Source: Desulfoarculaceae bacterium (GTDB taxonomy: Bacteria; Desulfobacterota; Desulfobulbia; Desulfobulbales; Desulfocapsaceae). From it: a stretch of 51,388 bases of DNA. The position numbers and the translations under genes were made by a program. Below, one piece after another: positions 35,065-43,147 of the stretch. Within the stretch, counting starts at the first letter, position 1. Every line of letters starts with the position of its first letter. The notes beneath the pieces were generated by a model. The model ran no database searches, was not told the DNA's origin, and worked only from the letters and a program-made list of their open reading frames with translations. The stretch is from positions 1 through 51,388 of the forward strand of contig JAHYIV010000017.1 in assembly GCA_019429465.1 (NCBI GenBank), written 5' to 3'.

Positions 35065-35451
35065 TTAGAAGGAGTCTTTTTCAGGTCCCTTCCTGGCGGA
35101 AAATTGTAACAGCCTCCCTTTCTTTTTCATCGTCGACTGTGGCTTGCATTTGGCGCAGTCATTGCAGTTGTTGATCATGCTGTGGATTCGTTGAAGCAGG
35201 ATTGTGCGACATTCGGGGCAGAGTTGGAGAATGATCTCCTGGTAGATGTCATCGAGTAATTCCATCTCATCGCTGGTTTCTAATTCTTCCAGGGCCTGAG
35301 CTATGATGCGGTCAGGATATTTCAGCTCCAGGAGGCTCTGGTCTTTGCCGGCGATAATTTCGGTACGGCAATGATAGAAGAGTTCTCCCTCCTTGATGCT
35401 TATGCCGCAGGAGTCACATTTTCGGGTGCTGATATCTGGTATGTTGGTCAT
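35065..35451 (-). CDS. Zinc-ribbon protein of unknown function
   Basis: The 128-residue protein starts at ATG 35451 behind GAGG, overlapping the upstream gene's stop by four bases. It carries three cysteine pairs: STRKCDSCGISIKEG at the N-terminus, LQLCPECRTIL in the middle and NNCNDCAKC near the end, pointing to zinc binding. The middle is a helical acidic region (ALEELETSDEMELLDDIYQE). Translational coupling to the amidohydrolase suggests a shared role. I do not recognise a named family. Confidence 0.65.
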   Translation of the reverse strand: MTNIPDISTRKCDSCGISIKEGELFYHCRTEIIAGKDQSLLELKYPDRIIAQALEELETSDEMELLDDIYQEIILQLCPECRTILLQRIHSMINNCNDCAKCKPQSTMKKKGRLLQFSARKGPEKDSF

Positions 35452-36233
35452 AAGAGGAGCCTCGCTGCATTTTTGGCAAGAATGCTGTTTAAACGATCTT
35501 TCTTGAACTTGAGTTTTTTGAGTCGTTGGATGGCTTCTGCTTGATCGTCCCAAGGCGAGTCGCTGCCGAACAGAAGATAATCGATCGGGTGTTTGTTCAG
35601 CATCCGTACAGCCTGTTCAGCAGGAAGATAGGTGAGACTGAAGGAAATTTCCATAAAAATCTCCTTGCCAATAAGCAATTCATCCACCTCCTGCCAGTTG
35701 TCCCAGCCACCAAGATGGGTGGTGATCAACCTGAGATTCGGAAAACGTTTCTGTACCGTCAGGATCCGCCCGGGATCAGCACGTCGTATCCTGGGAAAGG
35801 CAATGTCGTACCCGCAATGGACGACCAGGAGCAAGCCCGTCTCGCTCAGGGCTTCATAGAGTGGATTGAGACGAGTTTCATCGAGGAAAAAATTCTGATA
35901 ATAGGGATGCATCTTGATCCCGGAAAACCCTTGATCCTTAAGCATGAAGACCTTGCCAACCGCATCAGAATCGGCTGGATGGATGGATGGCAAGGGGATA
36001 AGGCGCCGGGATTGAATAGCGGTCGACCAGGCCAGAATGGGCTCAAACTGGGCAGGACGGGTGGCGATAGAGCAGATAACGCTGGTAGTGATGTCAGCCC
36101 GGTCCATGGATGCAAGCAGTGAGTCTACTGTTCCATGGGTATGCGCTATGATATTGCCCTCTTTTGCCAGAGCTGGAATGGCCTTGGTGGCCACTTTATC
36201 CGGAAAGACATGGGTGTGAAAATCTATAATCAT
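35448..36233 (-). CDS. Amidohydrolase family metal-dependent hydrolase
   Basis: The protein is about 261 residues from ATG 36233 (MIIDFHTHVFPDKVA); an ATG at 36269 adds twelve residues and neither has a clear ribosome-binding site. It is an amidohydrolase-2 type TIM barrel: metal ligands FHTH at the N-terminus, GIKMHPYYQNF, LLLVVHCGYD, RLITTHLGGWDNW and the late catalytic Asp in YLLFGSDSPW. Relatives include aminocarboxymuconate-semialdehyde decarboxylase-like and uronate-type hydrolases. The substrate cannot be told. It is coupled to the downstream zinc-ribbon gene. Confidence 0.85.
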   Translation of the reverse strand: MIIDFHTHVFPDKVATKAIPALAKEGNIIAHTHGTVDSLLASMDRADITTSVICSIATRPAQFEPILAWSTAIQSRRLIPLPSIHPADSDAVGKVFMLKDQGFSGIKMHPYYQNFFLDETRLNPLYEALSETGLLLVVHCGYDIAFPRIRRADPGRILTVQKRFPNLRLITTHLGGWDNWQEVDELLIGKEIFMEISFSLTYLPAEQAVRMLNKHPIDYLLFGSDSPWDDQAEAIQRLKKLKFKKDRLNSILAKNAARLLL

Positions 36234-36269
36234 TATGGGTAAAATATGAATTTTGTTATCATCCGACAT

Positions 36270-36780
36270 TTGGTCGTTAACAGAGGCAGAGGTGAAGCCT
36301 TGTCTGTACTTGTTTTATCCTTCAATATCAAACTGTTGATGCCATTGAAGCTCGAACGATGGCATGATTTAGTTCATATTGAGAAGGAAGGGTCAAAAAT
36401 TGCTGGCCTATAATTTCTATCTATACTGTCTGAAGATCTTATTTGGCAAACAAATATGGAACTATTACGAAATAAATGGTGCCTTTCTGTCATTCTTTGC
36501 TTCAAATGACTCATTGATGGCTGTAACATAGATCATGATTCCTGCCCCTCGATAAAAGCGGAGCCACAGGAGAGGCTGAACCTCGAATACTGATCAATTC
36601 AAGCTATATATCTTTTTCTAAGCAATACTCGCCCGTTGTCTTTTTTAAAGGGTCCCTGTGGCAGTGATCATCACTGTGCGCCGAGGTTCGAGGGAGGCGG
36701 CTTCTCTTCCAGTCCGGACCTTTTCTGGCGACTGTAGAAGTGCTTTGTTGCCCTCTGTTATTGGCGAATAAAGGACGGTC
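36270..36780. other. Long intergenic region with inverted repeats
   Basis: No gene is seen. GCCACAGG (36563-36570) mirrors CCTGTGGC (36655-36662), and CCTCGAA (36581) mirrors TTCGAGG (36687-36693), framing a loop of about 65 bases. Inside the right arm, CAGTGATCATCACTG at 36662-36676 is a perfect 15-base palindrome, a candidate operator. AT-rich sequence at 36400-36520 may hold promoters. Confidence 0.4.
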
Positions 36781-36942
36781 ATGAAAAAAACATGGTTTAT
36801 GCCGGGAGATGATTTTTTTTTTGTACTCCCTCGGTGCTCAAACGATAGGAAGGTTCAGCTATCAGGAAATGTTGATTTGAAAAATGTTGACCCAGGGACT
36901 GGCTGGATGAAAGTCAGAATAGAATTCAAGACCGGGAAATAA
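36781..36942 (+). CDS. Candidate small protein, 53 residues
   Basis: The ATG at 36781 lies behind AAAGGACGGTC and opens MKKTWFMPGDDFFFVLPRCS, continuing VQLSGNVDLKNVDPGTGWMK to a TAA at 36942. It ends three bases before the ketosynthase start, so it would be translationally close to that gene. It has no recognised family and contains a run of ten T's that could be slippery. Support is only the ribosome-binding site, spacing and plausible composition. Confidence 0.4.
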   Translation: MKKTWFMPGDDFFFVLPRCSNDRKVQLSGNVDLKNVDPGTGWMKVRIEFKTGK

Positions 36943-36945
36943 GAT

Positions 36946-37992
36946 ATGACTATGCGCTACTCTCACGTTTGTCTCCACACCTTTGGCTATGCCCTTCCGC
37001 CGAGAACGGTTAGCTCAGAAGAGCTGGAATGGCAGCTAGCCCCGGTGTATGAGCGGCTAAAATTACCTTTTGGCAGATTAGAAATGATGAGCGGGATCAA
37101 GGAGAGGCGATTCTGGGATCCTGGCACCAGGCCCAGCCAGGGCGCAGTCCTTGCCGGGCGGAAGGTTATGGCGCAGGCTGATCTTGCTCCCGATCAGATC
37201 GAGTGCCTTATCTTCACCTCGGTCTCAAGAGATATGATGGAGCCGGCAACGGCCTCCTTTGTCCATAACAGCCTTGGCTTGTCTGATCATTGCCTGCTCT
37301 TTGATCTGTCTAACGCCTGTCTCGGCTTTCTTGATGGCATGGTGGTGCTCGCCAATATGATTGAACTGGGACAGGTTCAAAATGGCCTGCTCGTGGCTGG
37401 AGAAACCGCTGAGGAACTGGTGGCCTCGACCATTGAGGCCTTGTTGGCAGATACGACCTTAACCCGCAAGACCATAAAACCAGCCTTTGCTTCCCTGACC
37501 ATCGGATCCGGTTCGGTGGCCCTTTATATGTGCCGGGCAGAAAAGGAGATGGAGCTGCCTCGTCTGGTCCATGGCTGCTGGCGGGCCAATACGACACACT
37601 CCAATCTCTGTCAGGGGAGTCAGAGCGGAGGTGCGACAACACTGATGAACACCGATTCCGAAGAACTTCTGCGTCGAGGGGTGGAGACGGCCATGATGAC
37701 CTGGCAGGCCTTTTCTGCTGAACCAGGCTGGCATGAGACTGATATAGACAGCTATTTCTGCCATCAGGTCGGTTCCGCCCATGCCAGACTGCTCTTTGAT
37801 TCTCTGGAACTGGCTTCGGAGAAGAATTTTGAGACCCTGGCCCTCCTGGGTAATGTGGGTTCTGTCTCAGCTCCTGTTACTCTAGCCATGGCTATCGAAC
37901 AGAAGGTCTTTCAACCGGGTCAACGAGGGGTGATCTTGGGAATCGGGAGCGGGATCAACTGTCTGATGCTTGGTGTTGACTGGGGAAAGTAA
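36946..37992 (+). CDS. Beta-ketoacyl synthase III (FabH/OleA-like)
   Basis: The 348-residue protein is a thiolase-fold condensing enzyme with the catalytic triad Cys125 (LSNACLGFLDG), His (CHQVGSAHARLLF, near 270) and Asn (LLGNVGSVSAPVTLAMA). RLKLPFGRLEMMSGIKERRF and SVSRDMMEPATASFVHNSLG resemble OleA, which joins two fatty acyl-CoAs head to head in olefin/ketone synthesis, rather than plain FabH. oleB, C and D are not next to it; instead AmrA and YkgJ-type genes follow, so a different role is possible. OleA-like is my best guess, with general FabH family membership secure. Confidence 0.85.
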   Translation: MTMRYSHVCLHTFGYALPPRTVSSEELEWQLAPVYERLKLPFGRLEMMSGIKERRFWDPGTRPSQGAVLAGRKVMAQADLAPDQIECLIFTSVSRDMMEPATASFVHNSLGLSDHCLLFDLSNACLGFLDGMVVLANMIELGQVQNGLLVAGETAEELVASTIEALLADTTLTRKTIKPAFASLTIGSGSVALYMCRAEKEMELPRLVHGCWRANTTHSNLCQGSQSGGATTLMNTDSEELLRRGVETAMMTWQAFSAEPGWHETDIDSYFCHQVGSAHARLLFDSLELASEKNFETLALLGNVGSVSAPVTLAMAIEQKVFQPGQRGVILGIGSGINCLMLGVDWGK

Positions 37993-38059
37993 GTGAGAGT
38001 GGCACGTCCTTGTTTGTCTTACAGGGTCTATCGTGAACAGCAAAGAAGGGGGAAAGAAA

Positions 38060-38644
38060 ATGCAAGATCGTCTCACGGAAGAGCAGGGGAAACTGTTGTT
38101 GCGATTGGCCCGCAAGACCATTGACGAGAAGCTGGGCAATAAGCAGGAGGGGAAGGGCGATGATGTTGATCCGGCCCTGCAGGCCGAATGCGGAACCTTT
38201 GTCACCTTAAAGATCGGTGGTCAATTGCGAGGATGCATCGGCAATCTTGAGCCTGTGGGTTCAATCTATGAAGGCATCCGACACAATGCCCTCAATGCCG
38301 CCTTTCATGATCCTCGATTCCCTGAGCTCAGCGCCGAAGAGCTTCCGCGGGTGCAAATTGACATCTCCGTCCTGACCCGGCCCCAACCTCTGGTCTATCG
38401 AGATGGCGAGGATCTTGCGACCAGGTTGCGCCCAGGTATTGACGGCGTAATCCTGAGGCTAGGTCGCCGTGTTGCCACTTTTTTGCCACAGGTATGGGAG
38501 CAGCTGCCGCTGGCTGAGGACTTTTTAGCCCATCTTTGTCTTAAGGCAGGCCTGCCTGAGACGGCCTGGCAGGATTCTCATCCTGAGGTGGAGACCTATC
38601 AGGTCCAATGTTTTGAAGAAGGAAAACGTGATGAAAGAGGTTAG
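38060..38644 (+). CDS. amrA: AmmeMemoRadiSam system protein A (AMMECR1 domain)
   Basis: The 194-residue protein starts at the ATG behind AAGGGGGAAAGAAA; a GTG at 38033 is less likely. AMMECR1 signatures are FVTLKIGGQLRGCIGNLEPV, IRHNALNAAFHDPRFPEL and DGVILRLGRRVATFLPQVWE. AmrA usually accompanies a MEMO-domain protein and a radical SAM protein; here neither is adjacent. The AMMECR1 fold's biochemical role is unsettled. The 3' end overlaps the next start by 14 bases, so the two are coupled. Confidence 0.92.
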   Translation: MQDRLTEEQGKLLLRLARKTIDEKLGNKQEGKGDDVDPALQAECGTFVTLKIGGQLRGCIGNLEPVGSIYEGIRHNALNAAFHDPRFPELSAEELPRVQIDISVLTRPQPLVYRDGEDLATRLRPGIDGVILRLGRRVATFLPQVWEQLPLAEDFLAHLCLKAGLPETAWQDSHPEVETYQVQCFEEGKRDERG

Positions 38645-39290
38645 GCTTAATCTCGATCTGGTCTGCCGGATGGCCCAGATCTATGAGGAGATGGAGAGTG
38701 GGTATGACCAGGTGGCCGCTCAGTTAAAGTTCAGTTGTGAAGGCTGTCCTGATAACTGCTGTGATTCCTGGTTCCAGCATCATACCTTTGTCGAATGGGG
38801 CTATCTCTGGCTGGGATTCTGTCAACTTGCCGAAGCGCAGCAGGAGGATATCCTTGAGCGCAGCCGGCTCTATATTGCCGGATGTGAACAGGCCCTGGCC
38901 CGGGATGAACGGCCTCAGATCATGTGTCCATTGAATGAAAAAGGTCGCTGTGTCCTCTATGCCCATCGGATGATGGTCTGCAGGACGCACGGGGTCCCGG
39001 CCACCATGCAGAGACCTGATGGTCAGCGCCTTAACTTTCCAGGTTGCTTTCGTTGTCAGGAACTTGTCGAACAGACATTCTCCCATGAGTCAGAGGTGCA
39101 GTCTTTGGTTCCACGGACTGAACGGACACTGTTGCTGCGGCGGCTGGCCATGCTTGAAGATGAGTTGATGGATGGTAAAAGGCGTCTCTATCCGAGGATA
39201 AAATTGACCATTGCCCAGATGTTGGTCAATGGGCCGCCGATGATTGCCATGCCTCATTGCGAACGGCAAGAACTGAATAAGAAACCGTAG
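38631..39290 (+). CDS. YkgJ-type cysteine-cluster protein
   Basis: The 219-residue protein starts at the ATG behind GAAGAAGGAAAACGTG. Clustered cysteines are arranged as in the YkgJ/zinc- or iron-chelating family: SCEGCPDNCCDSWFQHH near residue 35, MCPLNEKGRCVLYAHRMMVC near 105, and FPGCFRCQEL near 145. Such proteins probably bind a metal or cluster; function unknown. It is translationally coupled to amrA and lies in one operon with the ketosynthase. Confidence 0.78.
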   Translation: MKEVRLNLDLVCRMAQIYEEMESGYDQVAAQLKFSCEGCPDNCCDSWFQHHTFVEWGYLWLGFCQLAEAQQEDILERSRLYIAGCEQALARDERPQIMCPLNEKGRCVLYAHRMMVCRTHGVPATMQRPDGQRLNFPGCFRCQELVEQTFSHESEVQSLVPRTERTLLLRRLAMLEDELMDGKRRLYPRIKLTIAQMLVNGPPMIAMPHCERQELNKKP

Positions 39291-39390
39291 TAGCGAAATG
39301 GTCAGGAATGGAAGAGTTCTTTTGGAGCCGTATGTTATCTGCGAGACGCCACTCAACGAAACAGCCGGAAAAGATTGGGGGTTTCATTGA

Positions 39391-39460
39391 AGCGGCATAA
39401 GGTGCAGTAATAAATAAAATAAGCAGAAAAACACTGCTTATTTTTTAACGGCACCTAAAA
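39391..39460. terminator. Hairpin element between convergent genes, with GGTGC/GCACC outer stem
   Basis: AAAATAAGCAG (39416-39426) pairs perfectly with CTGCTTATTTT (39434-39444). AGGTGC and GCACCT form an outer stem. T-rich and A-rich flanks make it a good bidirectional terminator for the two converging genes. The ends AGCGGCATAAGG and TAACGGCACCTAAA recur at 43033-43147 with compensating base changes. The right end contains the stop codon of the reverse gene. Confidence 0.65.
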
Positions 39461-39697
39461 GAGCATTGCGGTAAATCGTTGATGAAAGGCGGTGAGATCT
39501 TCTTCGCACTCTCCGCAGAGAAGTCGGACAGGGCCAAGAATCTGGGAGCTATCTTCTTCAGGGGTAAAACTGCCATCCGGATTCTGGATATACTGAGTCG
39601 TTATGATTACGTTCTCAGCTACCTCAATAAACTCTTCATCATTCCCGCAAGAGGGACAAGAGATCAGCTTGACGGCTGGACGATCTTTAAGCTGCAT
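39455..39697 (-). CDS. Small zinc-ribbon protein
   Basis: The 80-residue protein has two cysteine pairs, KLISCPSCGNDEEFIEVAE and VRLLCGECEEDLTAFHQRF, which should bind one zinc. The middle reads VIITTQYIQNPDGSFTPEED. Small proteins of this pattern are common in deltaproteobacteria as hypothetical proteins. Its stop codon lies inside the terminator element. No role can be given. Confidence 0.7.
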   Translation of the reverse strand: MQLKDRPAVKLISCPSCGNDEEFIEVAENVIITTQYIQNPDGSFTPEEDSSQILGPVRLLCGECEEDLTAFHQRFTAMLF

Positions 39698-39799
39698 GGT
39701 TTGCTAATGCTATGTGATGGCTGACAGAAAACAGGTGCAAGCAGAATATCTGTTCCGTGCTGAACAGGATCCTTTCTTCATGTGAGAGGGTTTTACTGG

Positions 39800-40762
39800 T
39801 TACTGTATGGTGGAAGCTCTCGGTGAGATCTTCTTTTTGTCCTTGGCAGCAGCTGCCATGATCATTTTAACGGGGGCCTTTTTGGAAAGATCCGCCGTTT
39901 GTATGAATGTTGCCGGATTAATTGCTTTTCCATTGAGAGCGAGTTCATAATGCAGGTGAGCCCCGGTGGAGCGACCACTGGTCCCGACCAGGCCGATGAC
40001 CTGTCCACGTTTAACTTTATCACCTTTTTTGACCTTAAAGGCCTGAAGATGGGAAAAACTGGTGGTAAAACCGTTTCCGTGGCTGATCTTGACATATCGA
40101 CCGTGGTCACCATTGGTATTGGCTTGAATCACTGTGCCGTCTGCCGTGGCCACGATCTTCTCTCCATGCCTGCCCTTCATGTCAACCCCGGCATGAAAGC
40201 CTTTTTTGCCGTTGATCGGATCTTCCCGGTAACCAAACGGAGAAGATATCTGGCCTGAGATCGGACGTCCCAGGGGAGTGCGACGCAGGATGCTGATATT
40301 TTTGTCGGTACGGAGGAGCAGTTCTTCCTGCAGGGATTCAGAGGGAGGAATATAGGGACCCCCTTTATGTTTTTGTATTTTTACCCCGAGATTGCGCATG
40401 ACATTTTCAATGAGTCGATTCCGCTCATTAAATTCAGCAAGGGTCTTGTTGACCAGGGCCTCTTTTTCCGCCTCAAATGATGCTGTTTGCGAGGTGTTCA
40501 TGGAAAGCAGGTCGTCGATCCGGTTAGCGTAGTGACGATTTTCCTGCGTGCTCTCGATCAGCTTGAGATTCATGGCGGAAACCTGGGCACTCAGATGGCT
40601 GTTTTCAACAAAAAGACGGGTGGAGAAAATAGCGCCAACAACAACAGCACAGAGGAGGACTGCGCTGAGGGCAAGGCCCAGTTTAAGCTTTTTTCTGGAA
40701 AGAAGGATGGTCCTGGCCTTTTCTTTGGCCCCGGTAATAATGATGTGAATATGGTCATTCAT
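39800..40762 (-). CDS. M23 family metallopeptidase with membrane anchor and coiled coil
   Basis: The 320-residue protein has one membrane segment near residues 27-50 (LGLALSAVLLCAVVVGAIFS), then a coiled-coil region to about 130, and a C-terminal LytM/M23 peptidase domain. Zinc ligands are visible: GFHAGVDMKGRHGEKIVATA (HxxxD) and STGAHLHYELALNG (HxH). Such proteins cut peptidoglycan cross-links at the periplasmic face. SPFGYREDPINGKKGFHAGV is the usual motif before the first ligand. It is a single gene, divergent from uup. All catalytic residues look present. Confidence 0.93.
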   Translation of the reverse strand: MNDHIHIIITGAKEKARTILLSRKKLKLGLALSAVLLCAVVVGAIFSTRLFVENSHLSAQVSAMNLKLIESTQENRHYANRIDDLLSMNTSQTASFEAEKEALVNKTLAEFNERNRLIENVMRNLGVKIQKHKGGPYIPPSESLQEELLLRTDKNISILRRTPLGRPISGQISSPFGYREDPINGKKGFHAGVDMKGRHGEKIVATADGTVIQANTNGDHGRYVKISHGNGFTTSFSHLQAFKVKKGDKVKRGQVIGLVGTSGRSTGAHLHYELALNGKAINPATFIQTADLSKKAPVKMIMAAAAKDKKKISPRASTIQ

Positions 40763-40986
40763 TGCAGTTTATCCGAATTGATTGTATAAAAAAGAGCTTT
40801 GTAGAAAATTGCAACGATTAAGAACAATTCTCTTTTTGTACAATTTAAATATGAAAACTAAATTGTTATAATCTTGCTTTTCGGAATAATCAATAAAAAA
40901 TCCACTTTATTTTTTCTTTGGCATCTTCTCTGGAGCTCTGATTAAAATATTGAAGGCTTATCACCCCAATACAACACACTTATTTT

Positions 40987-42834
40987 ATGGCACATCTTCT
41001 TAGTTGTCAGTCTTTGAGCAAGTCTTTTGGCGCTCAGACTCTGTTTGAAAATATTTATCTTTCGATCAGCGATGGTGACCGGATTGGTCTGATCGGTCCC
41101 AATGGCAGTGGAAAATCAACCTTACTCAAGATCATCTGTAATCAGATTGATGCTGATGCGGGCAAGATCCTGGTCCAGAGGCATGTGCGTACGGCCTATC
41201 TGGCCCAGACGGATATTTTTGCCGAGGAGAACAGTGTTGCCGAGAATCTGCAGCTGGCCCTTGCCGGTCTCGATCTGGATGAGACCGAGCAGTATAATCG
41301 GGTTCATGCCCTCCTGAGCCGGGCCGAATTTGTCGATCCCGAGCTGCCGGTACGGGTCCTGTCGGGTGGCTGGCGCAAACGCCTGTCCATCTGCCGTGCC
41401 CTGGTGGTGCGGCCGGACATCCTGGTGATGGATGAGCCCACCAACCATCTGGACATCGAGGGGATCCTCTGGCTGGAAAAGATGTTGCGCGGCCCATCTC
41501 CTGAGGCGCCATCGGCAGTCCTGCTGGTGAGCCATGACCGTCGTTTTCTCGAGAATACGGTCAGCCGGGTGGTGGAATTGTCGGCCCTCTATCCTGAGGG
41601 CTCCTTTCAGGTGCAGGGCGGCTATGTCAAATTCCTGGAAGAGCGGGAGGCCTTTCTCGGCCAGCAGCTGCAGCAGGAAGAGCGTCTGGCCAACAAGGTC
41701 CGGCGGGAGACGGAGTGGCTCCGGCGTGGGCCCAAGGCCCGGGCCACCAAGGCCCGTTCTCGCATTGATGAGGCGCACAGGCTGCAGGGCGAACTGGCGC
41801 AGGTCAAGACCCGGAATCGCTCCAACTCAAGTGTGCAGATAGGATTTGATGCCACCGGCAGAAAGACCAGGAAACTGCTGGAGGCCCGCAGTATCGGCAA
41901 GGGCTATGGCGGACAGCAGCTGTTTGCCGGGCTGGATCTGGTTCTTTCCCCCGGCACCAAGCTCGGGCTGCTGGGCAGAAACGGCTGCGGCAAGTCCACC
42001 CTGATGCAGCTGCTGGCTGCCGCCGGTGGTGGGGATGGGGCTTTTGTCCCTGATGGCGGAGAGATTATTGTGGCCGACGGGGTGCGGATTATCAGTTTCG
42101 ATCAGCGGCGGGAAAAGATCAATCCCAATGTGACCCTGCGTCGGGCCCTGGCCCCAGATGGTGATACCGTCGTCTGTCAGGATCATTCCATGCATGTGAT
42201 CTCGTGGGCCAAACGGTTTCTCTTTCAGCCTGAACAGCTGGAGACGCCGGTAGGACAGCTCTCCGGCGGCGAGCAGGCCCGGATTTTGATTGCCGAACTG
42301 ATGCGGCAGCCGGCCGATATCCTGCTGCTGGATGAACCCACCAATGATCTTGATATCCCCTCTCTCGATGTGCTGGAAGAGAGCCTCCTCGAGTTTCCTG
42401 GGGCGCTGGTGCTGGTAACCCATGATCGTTTTCTCCTCGACCGCGTCTGCGACCGGGTGCTTGGTTTTGACGGCCGGGGCGGCGTGGGCTATTTTGCCGA
42501 TTATCAACAGTGGCTGGACGCCCTGCAGGAAAGCGGCAAGGAGCATGAAAAACCAGCCACAGCAGCAAAGGAAGTTGCCGGCAGTCCCGGGAAAAAGAAG
42601 AAGACCAGTAAACTCTCTTATCTTGATCAGCGGGAATATGAACAGATAGAGGAAAAGATTCTGGAGGCCGAGGAGAAACAGGAGGGCCTGCAGACGCTGC
42701 TGGAGGCCCCGGAGACGGTCGCGGACCCTGAACGGCTGCATACGTGCTGGAACGAGTTACAGGCCGCACAGGCAGTAGTGGCGAAGCTGTATGACCGCTG
42801 GCACCTGCTGGAGGAAAAGAAAAAACGAGAGTGA
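40987..42834 (+). CDS. uup: ABC-F family ATPase Uup
   Basis: The 615-residue soluble protein has two ABC ATPase domains. The first has Walker A GLIGPNGSGKSTLL, signature LSGGWRKRL and Walker B ILVMDEPTNHLD; the second has GLLGRNGCGKSTLM, LSGGEQARIL and ILLLDEPTNDLD. The C-terminal coiled coil (EYEQIEEKILEAEEKQEGLQ) is typical of Uup. Uup acts on ribosomes or branched DNA and limits transposon excision. The upstream gap (40763-40986) is AT-rich, with TATAAT at 40867-40872 and a CAATTTA/TAAATTG inverted repeat at 40841-40865. No clear Shine-Dalgarno precedes the ATG. Confidence 0.93.
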   Translation: MAHLLSCQSLSKSFGAQTLFENIYLSISDGDRIGLIGPNGSGKSTLLKIICNQIDADAGKILVQRHVRTAYLAQTDIFAEENSVAENLQLALAGLDLDETEQYNRVHALLSRAEFVDPELPVRVLSGGWRKRLSICRALVVRPDILVMDEPTNHLDIEGILWLEKMLRGPSPEAPSAVLLVSHDRRFLENTVSRVVELSALYPEGSFQVQGGYVKFLEEREAFLGQQLQQEERLANKVRRETEWLRRGPKARATKARSRIDEAHRLQGELAQVKTRNRSNSSVQIGFDATGRKTRKLLEARSIGKGYGGQQLFAGLDLVLSPGTKLGLLGRNGCGKSTLMQLLAAAGGGDGAFVPDGGEIIVADGVRIISFDQRREKINPNVTLRRALAPDGDTVVCQDHSMHVISWAKRFLFQPEQLETPVGQLSGGEQARILIAELMRQPADILLLDEPTNDLDIPSLDVLEESLLEFPGALVLVTHDRFLLDRVCDRVLGFDGRGGVGYFADYQQWLDALQESGKEHEKPATAAKEVAGSPGKKKKTSKLSYLDQREYEQIEEKILEAEEKQEGLQTLLEAPETVADPERLHTCWNELQAAQAVVAKLYDRWHLLEEKKKRE

Positions 42835-43005
42835 GTGACAGGGTGGGGGCAATGTTCGCTCACCTCTGCGCCGAGGGCCTCAAGGGTTCACAGGGGCGCG
42901 CTGTCTTCAGCCCTAGGCTCCTTGTCTCCTGGGTGATTGATCGGGGATCTTTGCCGGCTTTTACCGGCGCTTTCGCTTTGACCCATTTATTAAGCCGCTG
43001 TAAAA

Positions 43006-43147
43006 AAATAACATGGCCATCTAAGTGCCCGGAGCGGCATAAGGAGCCGGTCGCTCCTACGCCTGGCGCTCGCGACACTGGGCCGTCCCTGGCCTGCGTA
43101 ACGAAATAGATATAAATGGTCATGTTATTTCGTAACGGCTCCTAAAG
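43006..43147. repeat. Intergenic composite repeat holding the fifth locus of the rec-gene repeat
   Basis: From outside in: AAATAACATGGCCAT (43006-43020) mirrors ATGGTCATGTTATTT (43117-43131). AGCGGCATAAGGAGCCG (43033-43049) mirrors CGGCTCCT (43136-43143). Between them, 43049-43097 is a 49-base unit GGTCGCTCC...CTGGCCTGC, homologous to the units in recB, recC, recD and the radical SAM gene. GTAACGAAATA then pairs with TATTTCGTAAC with one mismatch. The right end contains the stop codon of the reverse gene at 43142, as at 39455. The gap from 42835 holds nothing else. Confidence 0.75.
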
